The position numbers and the translations under genes are program-made. 64,000 nucleotides of DNA from Gnetum montanum. Lineage: Eukaryota; Streptophyta; Gnetopsida; Gnetales; Gnetaceae. Location of the stretch: the NCBI GenBank assembly GCA_015680685.1, contig MNCI01026912.1, positions 407,644-471,643 on the forward strand. The letters are read 5' to 3'. Below the pieces are notes generated by a model. The model was given only the letters and a program-made list of their open reading frames with translations. It was not told the origin of the DNA and did no database searches. Each line of letters begins with the position of its first letter. Within the stretch, counting starts at the first letter, position 1. Below, piece by piece: positions 53,333 through 64,000 of the stretch.

Positions 53333-55300
53333 ATGTCTTCTTCTTCGCACCAAAGCACTTCACCACCTAGGAACAACACTAGAGACAGTTGGCAGCACAA
53401 CACACATAACCAAAATCCGCAAGTTCCTCAACAATTTAGTGTGGTATATATTCATCACGATGAATATATATCTGACTTTCCCTTTGTCTTCCATCAAGAT
53501 GAACAACTGCATTGGAGAGACTTGGAGGGTAACATAGTGTTGCCTCCAAACAGAGCAGCCCCCAACATGCTCCTTTGTGCCCTTGCACGAATAGGCATGT
53601 CACAATTATACGCTGAGTATGTTGCATGCGATTACAACGCAAGGAACTACCATCCCATAGAAGCGTAACATCAACGGGACTCGCAACAAGAGAGTTATCA
53701 CACATCGTTGAAGGGCAAAAGCCCCTATAATGCTTCACCCATCTTAAACGAAATTGAGAGTGGTGAACCTGTTTTCATAGGTTCTCCACAAAATGATGTT
53801 CCCCCTCCTAACGATGGTCAGGAGGTGGTGTATCAGAACCTGCGCTTCACGATTCACAACCTTGGTTCTGATCCCCATGAACACCAAGTGTTCAACGAGG
53901 GAACACAAACACATGACAAGGACAGGCATTCTAATCGTCAACACAATCGAGGCTGAAACCATAGAAGAGAAGGTAGGGAACATCGTCATGGCGATGGTTC
54001 TCCTTCTTCTTCCCCTTCATCATCACATTCACCCTCTCCTTCAACATTAGGACGCAATCATAAGGAAACTAACCATGAGGATAAGGGTAAGCAAAATGAG
54101 AGACCTCGACGAGAGAGTTGAGAGCGAGGACGAGGGAACTCTAGAGAATCACGGCATGGAAGAAGGGAAAGTATGGAACCACGTAAACATCATAGACGCT
54201 ATGAGAGAAATGACCACGAAGAACCCCTACTTGCAACCCGAAGCATGTTAGACATTACAGAGGCCATTAGAACACCTACAAGGCACTAGAAAGATATCAG
54301 GATCAAGAGACTAGACATGAATAATATCCCACGATTTGAGGGGGAATACAACGCTAATCCTCAGAACCACTCATAGGCATTTCATGATGCCTGTGCCTTG
54401 CAGAACATTGAGAATGAGTGGCAAAAATTAAATTTGTTCCCAAGGACACTCATAAAAGAAGTGGAAAGCTAGTACTGGTCCTTAGAACTGGAATCCATTC
54501 AAAGGTGGAGTACGATGCTAGAATTGTTTAACGATAAATATCAAACATACTCCCAAGTGTCCAACTTGCGAAAAAAAATCCAAGGATGGAAGCAGGGAAC
54601 TCATGAATCCTTGGATGCTTCCATGGGCCGTTACTACACACCATTACATCGTTGCCCGGGCCATGGTTACTCGTAGCAGGACCAACTACGCCATCTCGTA
54701 GATGGACTTAGGCATGAAACTAGGAGAACCCTTGGAACATATGCCCAAGGGAGATTATCAGAGCTTAGGTCCCATCAGATCCATAGATTGTTGGAGCAAG
54801 TAGCTAAGGAAGAAGAAGAGCTACATAAGAGAGAAAGCGCGAAAGAGTACAACTGCGATCCTTCCCTTTGAAAAAGGGGAGTAAGATTCTGTGAGGAGGA
54901 GGATGAGTCACCACTCAAAGAGCTGGTGAATAGGAAAACCTTGCCGCTTCAAAAATTGACAATAGAGGTATCGACAAAGGTAGATCAAATGTGGGACTCC
55001 TTGGACAATAGATTTGAAACCATCCTTAAAATTGTAGAGGAGTCTAAGGAGCGAGGTAGTGATTATGATAAAAAGAAAAGGAGGGATTTAGACCATGCAC
55101 ATAACAAAGGTAAGGTTAAAATGACCATCACTAAGGAGGTTATGGATTCGGATACAGACAATGACGGTGGATGTGAGATATGCCAATATGACCATCCTAA
55201 GGGATGTTGCCCAATAATCTCACATCTGCAAGAGTCTATGGTGTATGCACTTAACCCATGACTTAACAAACGGCAAGCACCCCGTCGGTTACCTTATCCC
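53333..55300 (+). pseudogene. gag of Athila/Tat-like element (broken)
   Basis: Starts with a polar Ser/His/Asn leader at 53333, then a Arg/Ser/His-rich region (53950-54250). A gag core follows (IPRFEGEYNANPQNHS at about 54328, YQTYSQVSNLRKKIQGWKQG at about 54538), then LLEQVAKEEEELHKRESAKE (about 54792). A Cys-rich motif CEICQYDHPKGCC at about 55172 resembles the gag zinc finger of this group. At least seven in-frame stops. A Gln/Pro-rich tail runs on to the protease. Confidence 0.72.
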
Positions 55301-56280
55301 CAAGGTAACCCAAGGCAATTCCACCAACCGTTAATGTATTATCCAAGTGGAACTACACCACAACCTATTGAACAACACCAGGAGTGGCAATACCCACAGT
55401 CATGGGGGATGCCACCGCCAAGGCAACAATACCCTTATTGGCAACCGGATCCATATGGCTACTACGTGTAGCAGCCAATCTCTCCAAGTGACTCTATTGG
55501 TCACGCGACCCCACAACGTCACTACCAAGCTTGGGAGTACTATAGGACTCCTTCTCCTAGGGAAGACACACCACATACATACCATCCTCCAAATCTGTCC
55601 GCCACTCTTACACCAATAGCTCCACTACCAACCACTCCAACAATGCAAGGGGTATTCCCCACTCAACTGCAACAACCCAATTTCACGAGGGCTTCGAATC
55701 CTCAACCCGTAGTTGGTTTTGACAATCTTATGCCGAAAAGACCTTTCTTCAGAACCAACAATCTAACTAAGGCCTCACCATCACAAGTGGTTGAACATCT
55801 AAACACCTTTGTACCAAATAAGGTTTTGGGACCTCCTTCAACCCAGAAATCGAGCTTAATGCACACGGTTATGTTAACACATGCCATTATTAACTGGATT
55901 AAGGTGGGCCACCTTCCCAGGAAATTCTCTGATCCTGGAAGTCCTATAATCTATCTCTAAGTCGCTGGGAATGAACCATGTAAAGCTCTTCTAGACTCAG
56001 GTTCTGGAGTCAACCTAATATCACAGGAGATGTACAAAGCCTGGAACCTGCCTCCACTAAGGAAGAGTAACATTCGCTTAGAGCTGGCTAACCAGTCCAT
56101 CACTATTCCCTTGGGACTGGTGGAGGGCATTGTTACCATAGTGTGTGGTTCTTCATACCCAACTGATTTCCTAGTAATACAAGTCAACAATGATAAGGGG
56201 GACTTCCCAATAATAATGGAAAGGGCATGGCTAAGTACCGTGAATTCATGCCTAGGAATACGTGATCTTTCCCTATAAAT
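55300..56280 (+). pseudogene. Gln/Pro-rich linker and aspartic protease (broken)
   Basis: 55300-55700 is rich in Gln, Pro and Tyr. KALLDSGSGVNLISQEMYKA at about 55982-56041 is the retropepsin active site (Asp codon 55994, DSG intact). It is followed by LELANQSITIPLGLVEGIV and FPIIMERAWLSTVNSCLGIR, the order seen in Athila and Tat proteases. A stop precedes the active site (55958) and another follows at 56276. Confidence 0.8.
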
Positions 56281-58507
56281 ATCTAAGGAAAACACTTATG
56301 GGAAGATCGAGAAGAAGAAAGTTCCATGCATCACATACAATGATACAGGGTGTGATTGCGTACAAGAATGTTCAACATTGCCTGCATGCAACTAGTGTGT
56401 ACCAAAGGTTAACATACAAAGGTGCCTATATGTAGCAACCACACAACAAGAAAACACCCAGTGGTTGATAGCTACTCAAGAGAGCAACTCACCAATATGC
56501 ATGGAACTAACTAGGGGACCAACTTGCGGCCACATCGAAAGCATAGATACACTGGAGCAAGAGCGTTGCCAACTTCTAACCCTTAACTTGAAAACATCAA
56601 TTGGGAGAAGTTAGACACTTCTAAAAAATTCAAACAAGCGCTCACTATTTCAGATCTCTCCCTTTCAATTCAGTCATAGGGGAGATGGCCACCTATGCTG
56701 ATCATTTGAAGCCCTCAGTTTCTTTTTAAATTTTTGTTTTACACATTTTTGTTTTACAAATTTCTTNTTGTTTAATTCATCACCTAATAAGTGCTCCTGA
56801 TGGTGGTATGAACTGTATTCCATTGATTGCTAATGTTTGGTTTTTACCTTTAAGTTATGATGTTGACACTAAGGTATGGTTCTTTTGATATAACAGGCAA
56901 TGAGTCCACTTCATCCATACATCCATAAATTTCTATGGTCTCTCTTGGCTTGGAACTGTACAATACTCTTTCTCAATAATAAGAACTATCAACGAATCAG
57001 TGATTGAGCATTTCTCAAACTAAGGAAGGACTCAAGGACTGAAACGGGTGTGACTTCAAGGGAACTTGATGCATTTGTGCTGGCCATTCTCTTGAGTGTT
57101 TGGATGTTTTCTTCTTAGGTTTTCCTTACCATTCTGACGCTGCTCCATTATTGGGAAGCTGAGCTAATAAAAATAATAAGTCTTTGCATGGTGTGGTTCT
57201 CACGCAACACAAAGAAAAAAGAAAAAAAAAGAAAAAAGAAAAAACAAAAACAGTGACGAAATAATCATTTGGGCTACAAACACTGGTTATGGAACTAAAT
57301 AAAAATGTTCTCTCTAACTAAGGCCCTTCCTCGCTTCCTATCTTCTTTCTCATTTCGTCGGAATGGTGGTGACTCTTTGGTGGAAACATTCTTGTTAATT
57401 CAAGTGGATGGATTGGCCGAATGTATTCATGCAAAGTCATTGGATGTGGTTTGTTTGAGGCTGGATTTGGAATGAGATCTACTAAGTCACATTAACCATT
57501 AACACATAAGGGGCTGTACACCACCTTGTTCTTGAGATTCCATTTCATTTTCTTCTTTCCATCATTCTTTCTCCATTTTTCATCTCATTGCCGGTCGTAT
57601 CAGTAGTCCATATTTTGGTTGATGCATTGTTTTCTTTTTGGTAAACTCTTGTGGTTAAGACTTTAACTCTTGTCTCCAAATGACATTCCTAGAGCCCATG
57701 GACTCTTTGAATGTGGGATTGTCAGGGCATTAAGGGCATGAGCTTGCTTTGGGGAGGACCCACTGGCATTCCTATTTGGTATATCTGCAAATTTCTTTTT
57801 CTTAAACATTTCCACAATCACCATTTATTTTGTTCATCTCCATCTTTGACATCCATTTTATCGGTGTTGTCGTTGTTTCTTTTTCTCCATCATTCTTATT
57901 CCTTATCTTTTTTCATTCTCTCACTACCGAAGGTTCGCTCTTAGTCATGGGGGTCCTGGTCCAATTTTTTTTGATTTTCTCTTAACCCCTACACCTCAGG
58001 TAGTCACCGGTATTATATCTCTAAATCCACATTAGCCATATCACAACTCAGCCAATGGACCTTACACTGAGGTAAGGTATTAACTGTATTATGATTCATT
58101 TACCCTTGCTAATATAAGACTGCATTTGTGTGTGCAAATGGTAATCATACAACAATGGATTGGATCTGGAGGGAACACTTGGAATGGATTGGTGCTGAAG
58201 CAATTATGCAAAGAACAAGATTGATGACGCGCTTATCGATGGACAACGAAAGACGCAATCTTGGTGTTTGCAGCAGCAGACTTCTTCTTTTCTCTCTCTC
58301 TTCTCTCTTCTCTCTCAGCTGCCAAATAAGGCTGGATGTCAAATGTGTATAGTGTTCATTCTTGTTGTCATGAACACTAAATTTTGCCATGTATTGTAAT
58401 GATGCTCCCTTCACACGTCACCCCATCTACCATTAATGTTATTCAAGTCAATAATACCATGCCTTCCCAATATTTTGTAAGGAACTCGAGAACGAGTTTT
58501 CATTCAA
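56281..58507 (+). other. Non-coding interior of the LTR element
   Basis: A short tail of coding-like text to about 56620, then about 1.9 kb with no pol motif on either strand. Pol genes appear to have been lost or replaced. One ambiguous base at 56767. Confidence 0.65.
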
Positions 58508-58518
58508 TCATGGGGGTA
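58508..58518 (+). promoter_or_regulatory. Polypurine tract
   Basis: TCATGGGGGTA directly before the 3' LTR; the same G-run and the upstream word ACTCGAG(A/G)ACGAGTTTT occur at the related element on the right (reverse strand, about 63438-63475). Confidence 0.7.
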
Positions 58519-59304
58519 TGATGAGTTGTGATATCGCGTCGACCCCTGCGATATCGCGTACGCGATATCGCAGCCCATCGCCAGTTCTATAAATAAGAGG
58601 CAGCTTTCCCTTGTTTCTCAATATAGATCTAGACCCTTAGCTAAACTCTGGCAATTTTACCATTCCAGAGATAGAATAATTTCCATGTGCTCATAGTAGG
58701 AGTCTCAAAGTGAACGGATCTTTATTCGAGCAAATTGTACTTGAGCACACATTTGTGTACGGCAATAAAGACGAACTTTCTGATAAACCTTGCAGCACAC
58801 GGACTAAGCTAAATAGGATTTAATTACTGTTAAATGTTTAATTACTTTCCTAGATAATTAATCTCTCTCAAACCTTTACTCTCCTAGTTAAGTGCATTCA
58901 ATACGACCACTTCGAGCATGTGTGTAATGCTTGGTAACCTAGTAACGAGTAACGTTTGGTAATCCTAGTAACATTGCACTGGTTCAGGGTGTGTGCGGCA
59001 AGTGGGAACGGATACTAGTGCTAGGACGATTAGAACTTAGTTAGCGAATAGTTAGTCACTTAGTCTCTTCACCCTTCCCTACTAGCATAGGCGTTAAAAA
59101 GATAAAAGTTATAAAAATCACATACCTCAAACTTACTTAACCATACAACTGTGACAATACAAGTAAGTTTGGGAAGACAACGATTGATTAACCTTAAGTA
59201 TTCCATTAGGGCGCATAAGCACTTAGTCCTTGGAGTTCGACCGGATCACGTGTGAGACGCTCGTATTCGTATGGTTAAGTGTAGGGGTACCTCACCACTC
59301 ATCA
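58519..59304 (+). repeat. 3' LTR (786 bp) with palindromic U3 start
   Basis: Begins TGATGAG. A perfect 26-bp palindrome lies at 58547-58572, each half TGCGATATCGCGT, preceded by another GATATCGCG at 58530. TATA-type CTATAAATAAG is at about 58587. Ends CTCATCA. Confidence 0.95.
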
Positions 59305-59429
59305 CATGGACTTTAGTTCCTAAGTTTGCCCATAGTCTTAAACTTTGAACCAAGGGATTGTATGATTACTGTCTTCCTAACTCACACTTGTGTTGTTAGT
59401 ACAAATGGTTAAATGTAAGTTAAGTTTTA

Positions 59430-60115
59430 TGATGTTTATTTTTTATTTTTATTTTTATATATTGTTTATCCTAGGGGCTAGGTGAGTAATGAAGATTTAA
59501 TAATTAAATATTTAACTACTTAGCTAATCTCGTGAGTAACTATCTTAACTTAAGTAGTTGTTCCCACTTATCGTATACATTCTGAACTCATATTAACACT
59601 ATTGGGTTACCAAGTGAACATTACTAGGTATACCAAATATCCACTACTCGGATACCCAATGTAATATGTTATGCTGGAAGTGATTGTACTTATGTATTTA
59701 TGATTAAGTACATTAATCAATTAAATCATTAAAGTAAATTGCATTAAAAGTAAAGTACAAAATAAAAAAGATTAAACTAATCCAAGTGCTACAATGAATA
59801 TCAAAAATCTCAACTTTATTGTCATTCACGCCAATGCATTCAGGTACATGGTGTTCAAATAAAGCTCTATACAATCTCTTTAATCATACTGTGGGCACTT
59901 AAAGGGAAAATTTTCTAACTTTAGACAAACTAAACTGCAAAGGCTTCGCTATACTACTAACTTCCAATGTCATAAATGCCAGTGGCATCTGCATTTATAT
60001 AGGCTTTGCCTACATCAACATTGATGCATGTAACCATGCATTGACGAAGATATGTCGATGGGGCTACGTTGATGCATGCTCATTAACATAGCCTATCTAT
60101 TCATGACACATCAAT
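59430..60115 (-). repeat. Old LTR of the same family, minus strand
   Basis: Matches the LTR at 62447-63437 in order: GGGTTACCAAG (59604), ACTTTATTGTC (59813), AATAAAG, ATACAATC, ACTGTGGGCA (59890), AAATTTTCTAACT, CAAAGGCTTCGCTA (59939) and TATATAGG. Instead of GATATCGC palindromes it has ATGCATG-taac-CATGCAT at 60024-60041. Ends not resolved. Confidence 0.65.
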
Positions 60116-62104
60116 AGTTAACAATTCTATGCAACATATCAATATTCTATTCGCTAGAGTGGAGGATAACTACATGTTCTATGGATCTTATATCATTTGG
60201 AAAAAATGTGTTGTTTATTGTAATGACAATATTAATGAGTGGGTTCCTCTCTAAGCCATGGAAATCTTGAAAAAAATATTTTATCTCCAAAATTTCATCA
60301 TTACTTTTTTCTTTTAAGCCTTTTATTAATATTTTGTGAAATTATGTGGTTGATAAAACTAAATAGAAGTTTTCTAAATGGAAAGAAAAAAAGCTCACTC
60401 TTGCTTGCAAAGTTTTAGCTATTAAATAGATGCTTTAATCTACTCATATTTATTACTCTAGTTGTTGGGCTTCTTAAAAAACTTCTTATGATAGAATTGA
60501 TTAATTTATCTATTGGTTTCTTTAGTACACTATGCAACGTAAAAAGAGACTTTTTCAAAATTAATTAGGATATTTGCACTAGTAGTAAGAAAGATGAAGG
60601 ACTTGGCCTCTTTAATTACTATAACTAGGATGTTTCTCTCATAGATAAATGGATTGTAAAGTCCATGAATAGAAATGATGTCAGATGCTTCTTTTAAAAA
60701 ATAGACTTATGTAAAAAAACCTAAAAATGATAATAGTTGATATACTAATAACTTTCTTCACTCTCTTCTTTTCTTTAGGTCATTTTTATTCTTGGTTCCC
60801 TGATTCTTAAACAAATTTGAAAGATATGCCACAAGCTTATGCATTGTTATCATCATCATCATCATCCTAGCCCTCTAATGATAAAATAGGATCAGCTATA
60901 TGACTTCTGTTTCATCATTCACCTTTATGAAAAGCTAAATCTTTGTTAATTTGTAGTTTTTTCAAATCATCTTTGATCTTTATTTCTCATGTCTTCTTTG
61001 ATATTCCTTTCAACGAATTTCTTGGACTAGTGATGTAGCAACCTTTATTCTACAAGCTTATCAAGTATTGGAATTATAATGATATTATGGCTTTAGAATA
61101 CATGCTTAAGCAAATTATCCCATAATAAGTTCCATTTAACGAAGGAGCTTGAGCTCCTAATTTGTCTAAATTATGTACCACATGGAGAAAATTTGACATC
61201 ATTGTAGTTTTTTGTCACATATTAAGGATAGATGGATTGCATGAAGGCTTCTAGTCTTAATGGCCTAAAGAGAAAAAGAAAAAATTATTTTGAAAAGTTA
61301 ATTTTTGATCTTGAGAATTTATTTAAAGTTGATAATTGTTGTACTTACTTTTTTAGTTTGCTTCAAATTGAAAGTAAGTGTGGTTTCAACGTTGTTCCAT
61401 GCAGATTTGAGCATCAAATCCTAAGGAGAAAATATACTTTAAGATAGAAGCCTATCATATTTTTCCCACCAAAGGCTCAATAGAGTTTCTACCTACACTA
61501 AAAGAGGAAGCACTATTCCTATGGGGAAATTCAATACAAATTTGGCTCATTTATTATTTCTAGAAATTCAAAGGAGATTTGAAGAAAAGAATGTAGGGAA
61601 ACTCACATTATCATTCCCTTCTTACCTCATCACAAGGTTATGCAAGCAAGTAGAAATTCTGGGTTATACAAATGATGTCCTATGCAAAGCCCAGAATGCA
61701 TCCTATGCTAAGATATCTAAACTAGTGGCTCTGAAGAAAAATTAGCTAGAGAAGTTAATAGACACTAAGGAAGTAGCAGGATCAACATTAGCAAGTAACA
61801 TTCTAGCAATAGGATAATAACAAGCAAGACCCAATGGGTTAATGCCAATTGGTGATAGACTTGAATCAAGCACTCCACCAGCCCAATAAGACTATAGACC
61901 TTCCATGAGCCACTTGCAACAAATTATCGAAATCATAAGTTGGAGAAATATGAAAAGGTCTGCAATGTATAAAGTAAGAGATACTTGTTGTATCAACAAG
62001 ACCCTCTAGTGGTTAAATCTCATTTTAGGTAGAAGAAGATGAAGATTGAGCACAATAAATCTCTAGGACTGCCGCATCCTTTTAGGTCATGATAAAACCA
62101 ATTT
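60116..62104. other. Intergenic DNA, little recognised
   Basis: AT-rich with short open frames (61232-61447, 61521-61745) that match no family I know. An RTE-like tail is listed separately. Confidence 0.4.
60845..60960 (-). repeat. 3' end of RTE-type LINE or SINE
   Basis: (ATC)n followed by CTAGCCC, then AATAGGATCAGCTATATGAC, the reverse complement of the conserved 3' end of plant RTE elements. Confidence 0.5.
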
Positions 62105-62446
62105 TTGTGCCAATGCGATATCGTATTAACTATATTGTAGCTCAAGTTACATCATTGTTGATACGATGTCTCGAGAGTTGTGTAGCCCTATAAATATGAC
62201 ACTTGGGTGCACAAGAAATAACAATTTTCATTCCACCCTTAGTGAGATTCTTACAATTTCATTTCATAGTTTTAACGATAGTGTGAATGTTTGTAATGTG
62301 GTGTTAAGTAGTTAACAAAGTCCTTATTTGAGTAAATTGTACTTAGGCATAGTTTATAACCAACAATAAAGAACAAGAGTATTTCACATCATTACAACAT
62401 TCCTTAGTTCTTTTATTCAATTATTTACTTAGCATAGTTTTCTAAT
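62105..62446 (+). repeat. Partial diverged LTR of the palindromic family, plus strand
   Basis: TGCGATATCGTATTAAC at about 62114, CCTATAAATATGACAC (62190), CAAAGTCC-TTATTTGAGTAAATTG (62319) and AACAATAAAGAACAAG follow the order of the LTR at 58519. It stops abruptly where the minus-strand element begins at 62447. Confidence 0.6.
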
Positions 62447-63437
62447 TGATGAGTGGCGAGGTACCCCTACACTCAACCATATGAAACAAGCGTCGCATGC
62501 GCGATCCGGTCGAACTCCGCAGATGGACTAGTTGTGGCACCTAGATAGTTAGACATAGGTCGCAGTTCGCTATCTTCCCACCTAGACTAGTTTTGCATAT
62601 GTCACGTATGGTTTAGTCTAGATGAGGTGTATGATGTGTTCTAATTCTAACGCTACTCCTGATGGCAGTGGAAAATAATATTAACTAAGCTAAGCTAAGA
62701 GGAAAAGGGTAAGAAAATCTAATCTAGCCTAAGTGCGATGAGCAACCGATTCCTTGATCAACCGTACACATCTTGGACTTCGTGCACGATTGCCACTAGG
62801 ACTACCAAGCATAGGCCTAGGTACGCCACTGGGATTACCAAGCGCAGACCCCAAATACGCCACTGGGTTACCAAGCGTAGATCCCCCTAGCTACACCACT
62901 GGGCTACCAAGCAGTCACACTTAAATGCTCGTAATCAAGTCGAACTCGTTCCGCTTCTAGGAGTTTAGGGTTGAGAGACTAATCGCGATAAGTAACCGAT
63001 TCCTTAACTAGCCGTACACACCCGTAGATGCTCGTAGTCAAGTCGTACTTACACCGCGCTATGAAAGCAATAAATAACATGAAATAAATAACAATAAATA
63101 AACTAAGTGAATGCTGCAATGATGAAGTAATCTCGATCTTTATTGCCGGTCATGTGCGTGTCCAAGTACGGCACACTCGAATAAAGACACCGTACAATCA
63201 CATTCACCACACTGCGGGCAGACACGGGAAAAATTCTAACTCTGGAGGGATCAAACTGCCAGAGCTTCGCTACACTAAAATTGGGATCCCCTAAACAAGG
63301 GAGAGCCGCCTCTTATTTATAGACATGGCGGCGGACTGCGATATCGCGTACGCGATATCGTAGGGGAAGATGCGATATCGTGTCGGCTGCGATATCGCGT
63401 ACGCGAGATCGCGGCCTGTGCAGACCGCGTCTCATCA
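62447..63437 (-). repeat. 3' LTR (991 bp) with palindrome cluster
   Basis: On the plus strand it opens with TGATGAGTGGCGAGGTACCC, the reverse complement of the other LTRs' end. It contains a tandem repeat (62783-62915) and a TATA box (CTTATTTATAGACA reversed, about 63315). Three GATATCG-type palindromic modules lie at 63337-63362, 63371-63386 and 63388-63413. Confidence 0.9.
62783..62915. repeat. ~37-bp tandem repeat inside the LTR, 3-4 units
   Basis: GCCACT(A/G)GG...TACCAAGC recurs with CATAGGCC, GCAGACC and GTAGATCC between units. The LTR at 52454 has two simpler copies (CGCTTGGTAACCCAGT and CGTTTGGTAATCC). Confidence 0.8.
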
Positions 63438-63608
63438 TACCCCCACAACTGAATAAAAACTCGTCCTCGAGTTGCAAGGAGAACAAGCTTCAGTGATTAC
63501 ACAGTGGATAGGTATGGGATTATTAACTGGAAAAAGAAATGGACTAATGCTGCAGTGTGGGAAGACACAACATAGAGAAAAAATGCTACAACTACAAAAA
63601 TGTGGAAC

Positions 63609-64000
63609 TCATGTAGTTCCTGGTGGTGGTGGCTCCTCCATGGGTGCTTTCCCTTTGTCGCGTGCTCCAAGCTTTGAAGGTTGATGACGTTGAAGGATAG
63701 CCTGGAGCTTCTCCTTTTCGGCCCAAGGGTCTTGTGTTGTCCATGCTGATGCTTCGATGTTTGATGGAGTCGGCACTTCCCACGGACAGGGTAGTTGCGG
63801 GAACATCTGATTAGCTTTGACGTACCATGCCGCGAACACCCGTCATTCCTCTTCAAAGGCTCTAGCTTTGTCTTTGTGTTCGTGAAGTTCTATTAGCCGT
63901 CGAGCCAAGTCGGTTGCCACATCTTTCTGTCCTTGGTAGCTTTCTTTTTCCACCGCGAGTTCAGAATTTGCAACATCTAATTTTTCAGCCAACTTCTTTC
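63609..64000 (-). pseudogene. Coiled-coil ORF next to the 3' LTR, partial
   Basis: The minus strand from 64000 reads KLAEKLDVANSELAVEKESY, DLARRLIELHEHKDKARAFE, a TGA at 63845-63843, then VFAAWYVKANQMFPQLPCPW, LQAILQRHQPSKLGARDKGK and a stop at 63611-63609. The first part is a charged coiled coil. The TGA would follow from CGA. No family recognised; its place before the 3' LTR is where extra 3' ORFs occur in some gypsy elements. The 5' part lies beyond the window. Confidence 0.5.

Larger units (their letters stand above)
52454..59304 (+). mobile_element. Non-autonomous Ty3/gypsy-type LTR element (gag-protease only)
   Basis: LTRs at 52454-53186 and 58519-59304 begin TGATGAG and end CTCATCA, and CATGG flanks both sides (52449-52453 and 59305-59309). 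A tRNA-Asp-like primer site follows the 5' LTR, and a G-run precedes the 3' LTR. The interior has gag and an aspartic protease of Athila/Tat type, then 1.9 kb without any RT, RNase H or integrase similarity. It must have relied on a partner for mobility. It lies ~3 kb upstream of ZPR1. Confidence 0.9.
62447..64000 (-). mobile_element. LTR element of the palindromic family, minus strand, runs off right edge
   Basis: A full LTR (62447-63437; TGATGAG...CTCATCA) followed to the right by a reverse-oriented polypurine tract and the end of a coding region. It is therefore the 3' LTR of a minus-strand element whose interior and 5' LTR lie beyond 64000. It is inserted at or next to an older LTR fragment. 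Confidence 0.85.

Noticed and set aside
53436-53738. Minus-strand open frames overlapping the gag region at 53.4-54.0 kb and 55.1-56.3 kb
   Set aside because: They are antisense shadows of gag and protease.

Overview
The window looks like nuclear DNA of a seed plant, most likely a gymnosperm with a large genome. One host gene with plant-type exons is spread over more than 39 kb. Its introns are packed with old, broken retrotransposons (L1- and RTE-type LINEs, Ty3/gypsy LTR elements, tRNA-derived SINE-like repeats). The gymnosperm placement is inferred from intron size and repeat age; no marker gene proves it. Three N gaps (2358-2546, 21064-21607, 39952-40083) and two single Ns (17486, 56767) are present.

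Host gene. On the minus strand, 13 coding exons of a ZPR1-type zinc finger protein run from 49411 down to 10089. All twelve introns contained in the window have GT-AG borders, all phases match, and the reading frame is open for 397 codons. The last ~95 residues expected for the family are not in the window, so the gene continues past its left edge. Introns range from 79 bp to 21,060 bp; the one at 10198-31257 and the one at 34896-46162 hold most of the transposons. A small leader intron is likely just upstream of the ATG.

Region by region. 1-3950: L1-type LINE, minus strand, truncated by the window edge. 3951-10088: last visible intron of ZPR1, with SINE-like copies, a ~345-bp tandem duplication, and a tandem duplication that copied part of ZPR1 exon 13. 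10300-13708: second L1-type LINE, plus strand. 13709-14540: dispersed repeat. 14590-17045: RTE-type LINE interrupted by an unrelated 1.3-kb block. 20518-27061: Ty3/gypsy chromovirus with two LTRs, a 5-bp target duplication (GGAAA) and a C-terminal chromodomain, dead by many stop codons and by loss of catalytic residues. It sits inside a second copy of the 13.7-kb repeat. 31258-34895: ZPR1 exons 7-12. 35440-43965: an L1-type LINE, apparently split by ~6 kb of other sequence. That sequence includes a GC-rich, poly(A)-tailed retrocopy (39247-40193) encoding a coiled coil followed by a J-domain. 46163-49411: ZPR1 exons 1-6.

Right part. 52454-59304 is a complete but non-autonomous Ty3/gypsy-type element: two LTRs, 5-bp duplication CATGG, a primer site resembling that for tRNA-Asp, and gag plus protease but no visible reverse transcriptase or integrase. 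Three related LTRs follow, the last (62447-63437, minus) being the 3' LTR of an element that runs off the right edge. LTRs of this family carry palindromes at their outer U3 end. Apart from ZPR1, no intact gene is supported.
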